From assembly GCA_016870215.1 (NCBI GenBank), contig VGCD01000005.1, positions 1 to 64,000 on the forward strand: 64,000 nt of DNA, given 5' to 3'. This DNA comes from Actinomycetota bacterium (GTDB taxonomy: Bacteria; Actinomycetota; Acidimicrobiia; Acidimicrobiales; Ilumatobacteraceae). The notes under the pieces are model-generated. The model was given only the letters and a program-made list of their open reading frames with translations. It was not told the origin of the DNA and did not search any database. Each line of letters starts with the position of its first letter. Position 1 is the first letter of the stretch. Shown piece by piece: positions 62,782 to 64,000 of the stretch. The translations under genes were made by a program, and so were the position numbers.

Positions 62782-63477
62782 GTGACCGACATCGACACTC
62801 TTGTCGTCTTCCCCGATCCGGCGTCGCCCGATGTCGCACGCTTGCTTGATCTTGGAGGCTTTCGGTGGAAAGCGGTTGCCAACCCTGAAGAAGCCGAGCG
62901 GGCAGAACCAGCCCAAGGTTGGGGTGGCGCGGTGGTGTCATGCGAAACCGACCCAGAAGGTGCGTGGGCGTTTGCTCGCTCTCTCCGTAAGCGCGACAAC
63001 CCCGTGACTCCAGTCATCGTGTTGGTGACCGGTGCACAAATCACCGATCTTGAGCTGCGAGATGACTTGTACGACGACTTCTGCTTGGCCCCGTTTCATC
63101 CTCGCGAATTGGAAGCGCGCCTGCGTCATGCCCTGTGGCTGGCAGGCGGTTCGGTGTCGGGTGCCGAGATGGTGGAGTACTCCGGTCTCTCGTTGAATCT
63201 TGAGACCTACCAGGCCACATTCAATGGCAAACCGCTCGACCTCACCTTCATGGAATACGAACTTTTGAAGTTCCTTGCCCAAAACCCAGGCAAGGTGTTC
63301 ACTCGCGAAGTGTTGCTGTCACGAGTGTGGGGGTATGAGTACTACGGCGGAGCGCGAACTGTCGATGTCCATATTCGTCGTCTGCGAGCCAAGTTGGGTG
63401 AAGAACACGCCAACCTCATTCAGACAGTTCGAAGTGTCGGCTATCGCTTTGGTCAGTCGCGCTGGGGCGCTAGCTAA
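62782..63477 (+). CDS. glnR: GlnR-like orphan OmpR/PhoB-type regulator with a degenerate receiver
   Basis: A 231-residue regulator. The C-terminal winged helix (about 138-225) closely follows actinobacterial GlnR: DLTFMEYELLKFLAQNPGKV, WGYEYYGGARTVDVHIRRLRAKLG and TVRSVGYRF. The N-terminal receiver lacks the phosphate-accepting Asp (the strand ends AVVSCETD; Ser53/Cys54) and the switch Lys (LAPF, Ala103), so phosphorylation is not likely the signal, as for other orphan GlnR proteins. It directly follows glnA. GTG 62782 or the one before it is the start. Confidence 0.82.
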   Translation: MTDIDTLVVFPDPASPDVARLLDLGGFRWKAVANPEEAERAEPAQGWGGAVVSCETDPEGAWAFARSLRKRDNPVTPVIVLVTGAQITDLELRDDLYDDFCLAPFHPRELEARLRHALWLAGGSVSGAEMVEYSGLSLNLETYQATFNGKPLDLTFMEYELLKFLAQNPGKVFTREVLLSRVWGYEYYGGARTVDVHIRRLRAKLGEEHANLIQTVRSVGYRFGQSRWGAS

Positions 63478-64000
63478 GCGCTTCGACAAACAACAAGGCG
63501 GCAAACACGAAAAATGCGATCGCAACACCAATCTTGATGGTGCGTTCTGGCAATCGCTTACCAAGCGCTCTACCGATGACAATTACAAGAGCATCTGCGA
63601 TCACCATTCCAACGGTCGAACCAAGCCACGTGCCGACCAGACCTTCGCGTGTCGCCAAGGTGACGGTTGCGAGCATGGTCTTGTCACCGAGCTCTGCAAG
63701 AAAGAACACCGACCCAACTGCAAACACCACGCTTCGTGCAGTTTGGGCAGCGCGATTCTCTTCAGCCTCACTCAACTCATCGCCCCGCAGCGTCCAGAGT
63801 CCGAAGATCACGAATGCGACTGCAGCGACAACATTGATGGGCTTGGTCGGCAGTGCCGCACCGAGCACACCACCAAGCGCGACTGAAGCCAGATGAACGA
63901 TCGCAGTCGCAGCGGTGATGCCGATGAGAACAGGCATCACCTTGTAACGCGTCGCAAATGCCAGCGCCATTAGCTGGCTCTTGTCCCCAAGTTCAGCGAC
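63470..64000 (-). CDS. GDT1/TMEM165 (UPF0016) family transporter, C-terminal part (window edge)
   Basis: A membrane protein entering the window from the right edge. Both family motifs are present: ELGDKSQLMALA at the edge and ELGDKTMLATVT about 90 residues on, the paired E-x-G-D-K-T/S that bind metal cations. GDT1 relatives export Mn2+ or Ca2+; in bacteria MneA and similar export Mn2+. Five of the usual six or seven helices are visible. Its end overlaps the glnR stop by eight bases. Confidence 0.88.
   Translation of the reverse strand, partial: VAELGDKSQLMALAFATRYKVMPVLIGITAATAIVHLASVALGGVLGAALPTKPINVVAAVAFVIFGLWTLRGDELSEAEENRAAQTARSVVFAVGSVFFLAELGDKTMLATVTLATREGLVGTWLGSTVGMVIADALVIVIGRALGKRLPERTIKIGVAIAFFVFAALLFVEALS

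Overview
The window is a gene-dense stretch of an actinobacterial chromosome. Markers of the phylum are mycothiol synthesis (mshA), a rex-hemACD order as in Streptomyces, a GlnR-type regulator beside two glutamine synthetases, an RsiG-like protein, a MenJ-like menaquinone reductase and a proC / YbjN / mshA / phosphoglycerate-mutase neighbourhood like that of mycobacteria. The moderate GC content, tight packing (many ATGA, GTGA and TGATG junctions and several overlapping convergent gene ends) and the form of the respiratory genes suggest Acidimicrobiia (Ilumatobacter-like or freshwater acIV). That placement is inference.

Layout. 1-1219: start of tuf (EF-Tu) preceded by tRNA-Met and tRNA-Thr, an antisense acetyltransferase gene, and tRNA-Tyr. 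1262-6458: yajQ, acs, a drug/metabolite exporter, a TetR regulator and a MidA/NDUFAF7-type methyltransferase. 6442-17035 (minus): first complex I operon, nuoABCDHIJKLMN, with no nuoEFG. 17168-19807: a glutamine amidotransferase, threonine dehydratase with an ACT domain, and a peptidase C26 protein. 19833-39988 (minus): one run of about 20 kb holding a b6-like menaquinol:cytochrome c reductase (membrane protein, 2x[4Fe-4S] ferredoxin, cytochrome b6-like, subunit IV-like, Rieske, di-heme cytochrome c), an unknown membrane protein and a full 14-gene nuoA-N operon. A mono-heme cytochrome c and a MenJ-like reductase diverge from it (40388-42621).

42627-49233 (minus): rex-hemA-hemC-hemD-hemB-hemL plus a hypothetical exported protein, behind a candidate Rex operator. 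49303-55410: a membrane protein, an acyl-CoA ligase, a possible 28-aa membrane peptide, SAM hydroxide adenosyltransferase, a structured intergenic region, proC, a YbjN-like protein and mshA. 55449-60047: an XRE regulator, an RsiG-like c-di-GMP-binding protein, a MoaD/ThiS-like protein, a phosphoglycerate-mutase-type phosphatase, an MFS transporter and nadE. 60170-63477: a nitrogen module of glnII, glnA and a GlnR-like regulator with a likely GlnR-type operator. The window ends inside a GDT1/TMEM165-family gene.

How it fits together. Most of the window builds a menaquinone-based aerobic chain: two complex I versions, a b6-type bc complex, c-type cytochromes, quinone modification and haem synthesis under the NADH/NAD+ sensor Rex. 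The points most worth following are the paired NADH-type and 11-subunit complex I operons (the latter with His-rich loops), the ferredoxin and two unknown membrane proteins inside the bc-nuo run, the N-terminal motif shared by two bc-associated subunits, the two-motif RsiG-like protein and the structured element upstream of the SAM hydrolase.
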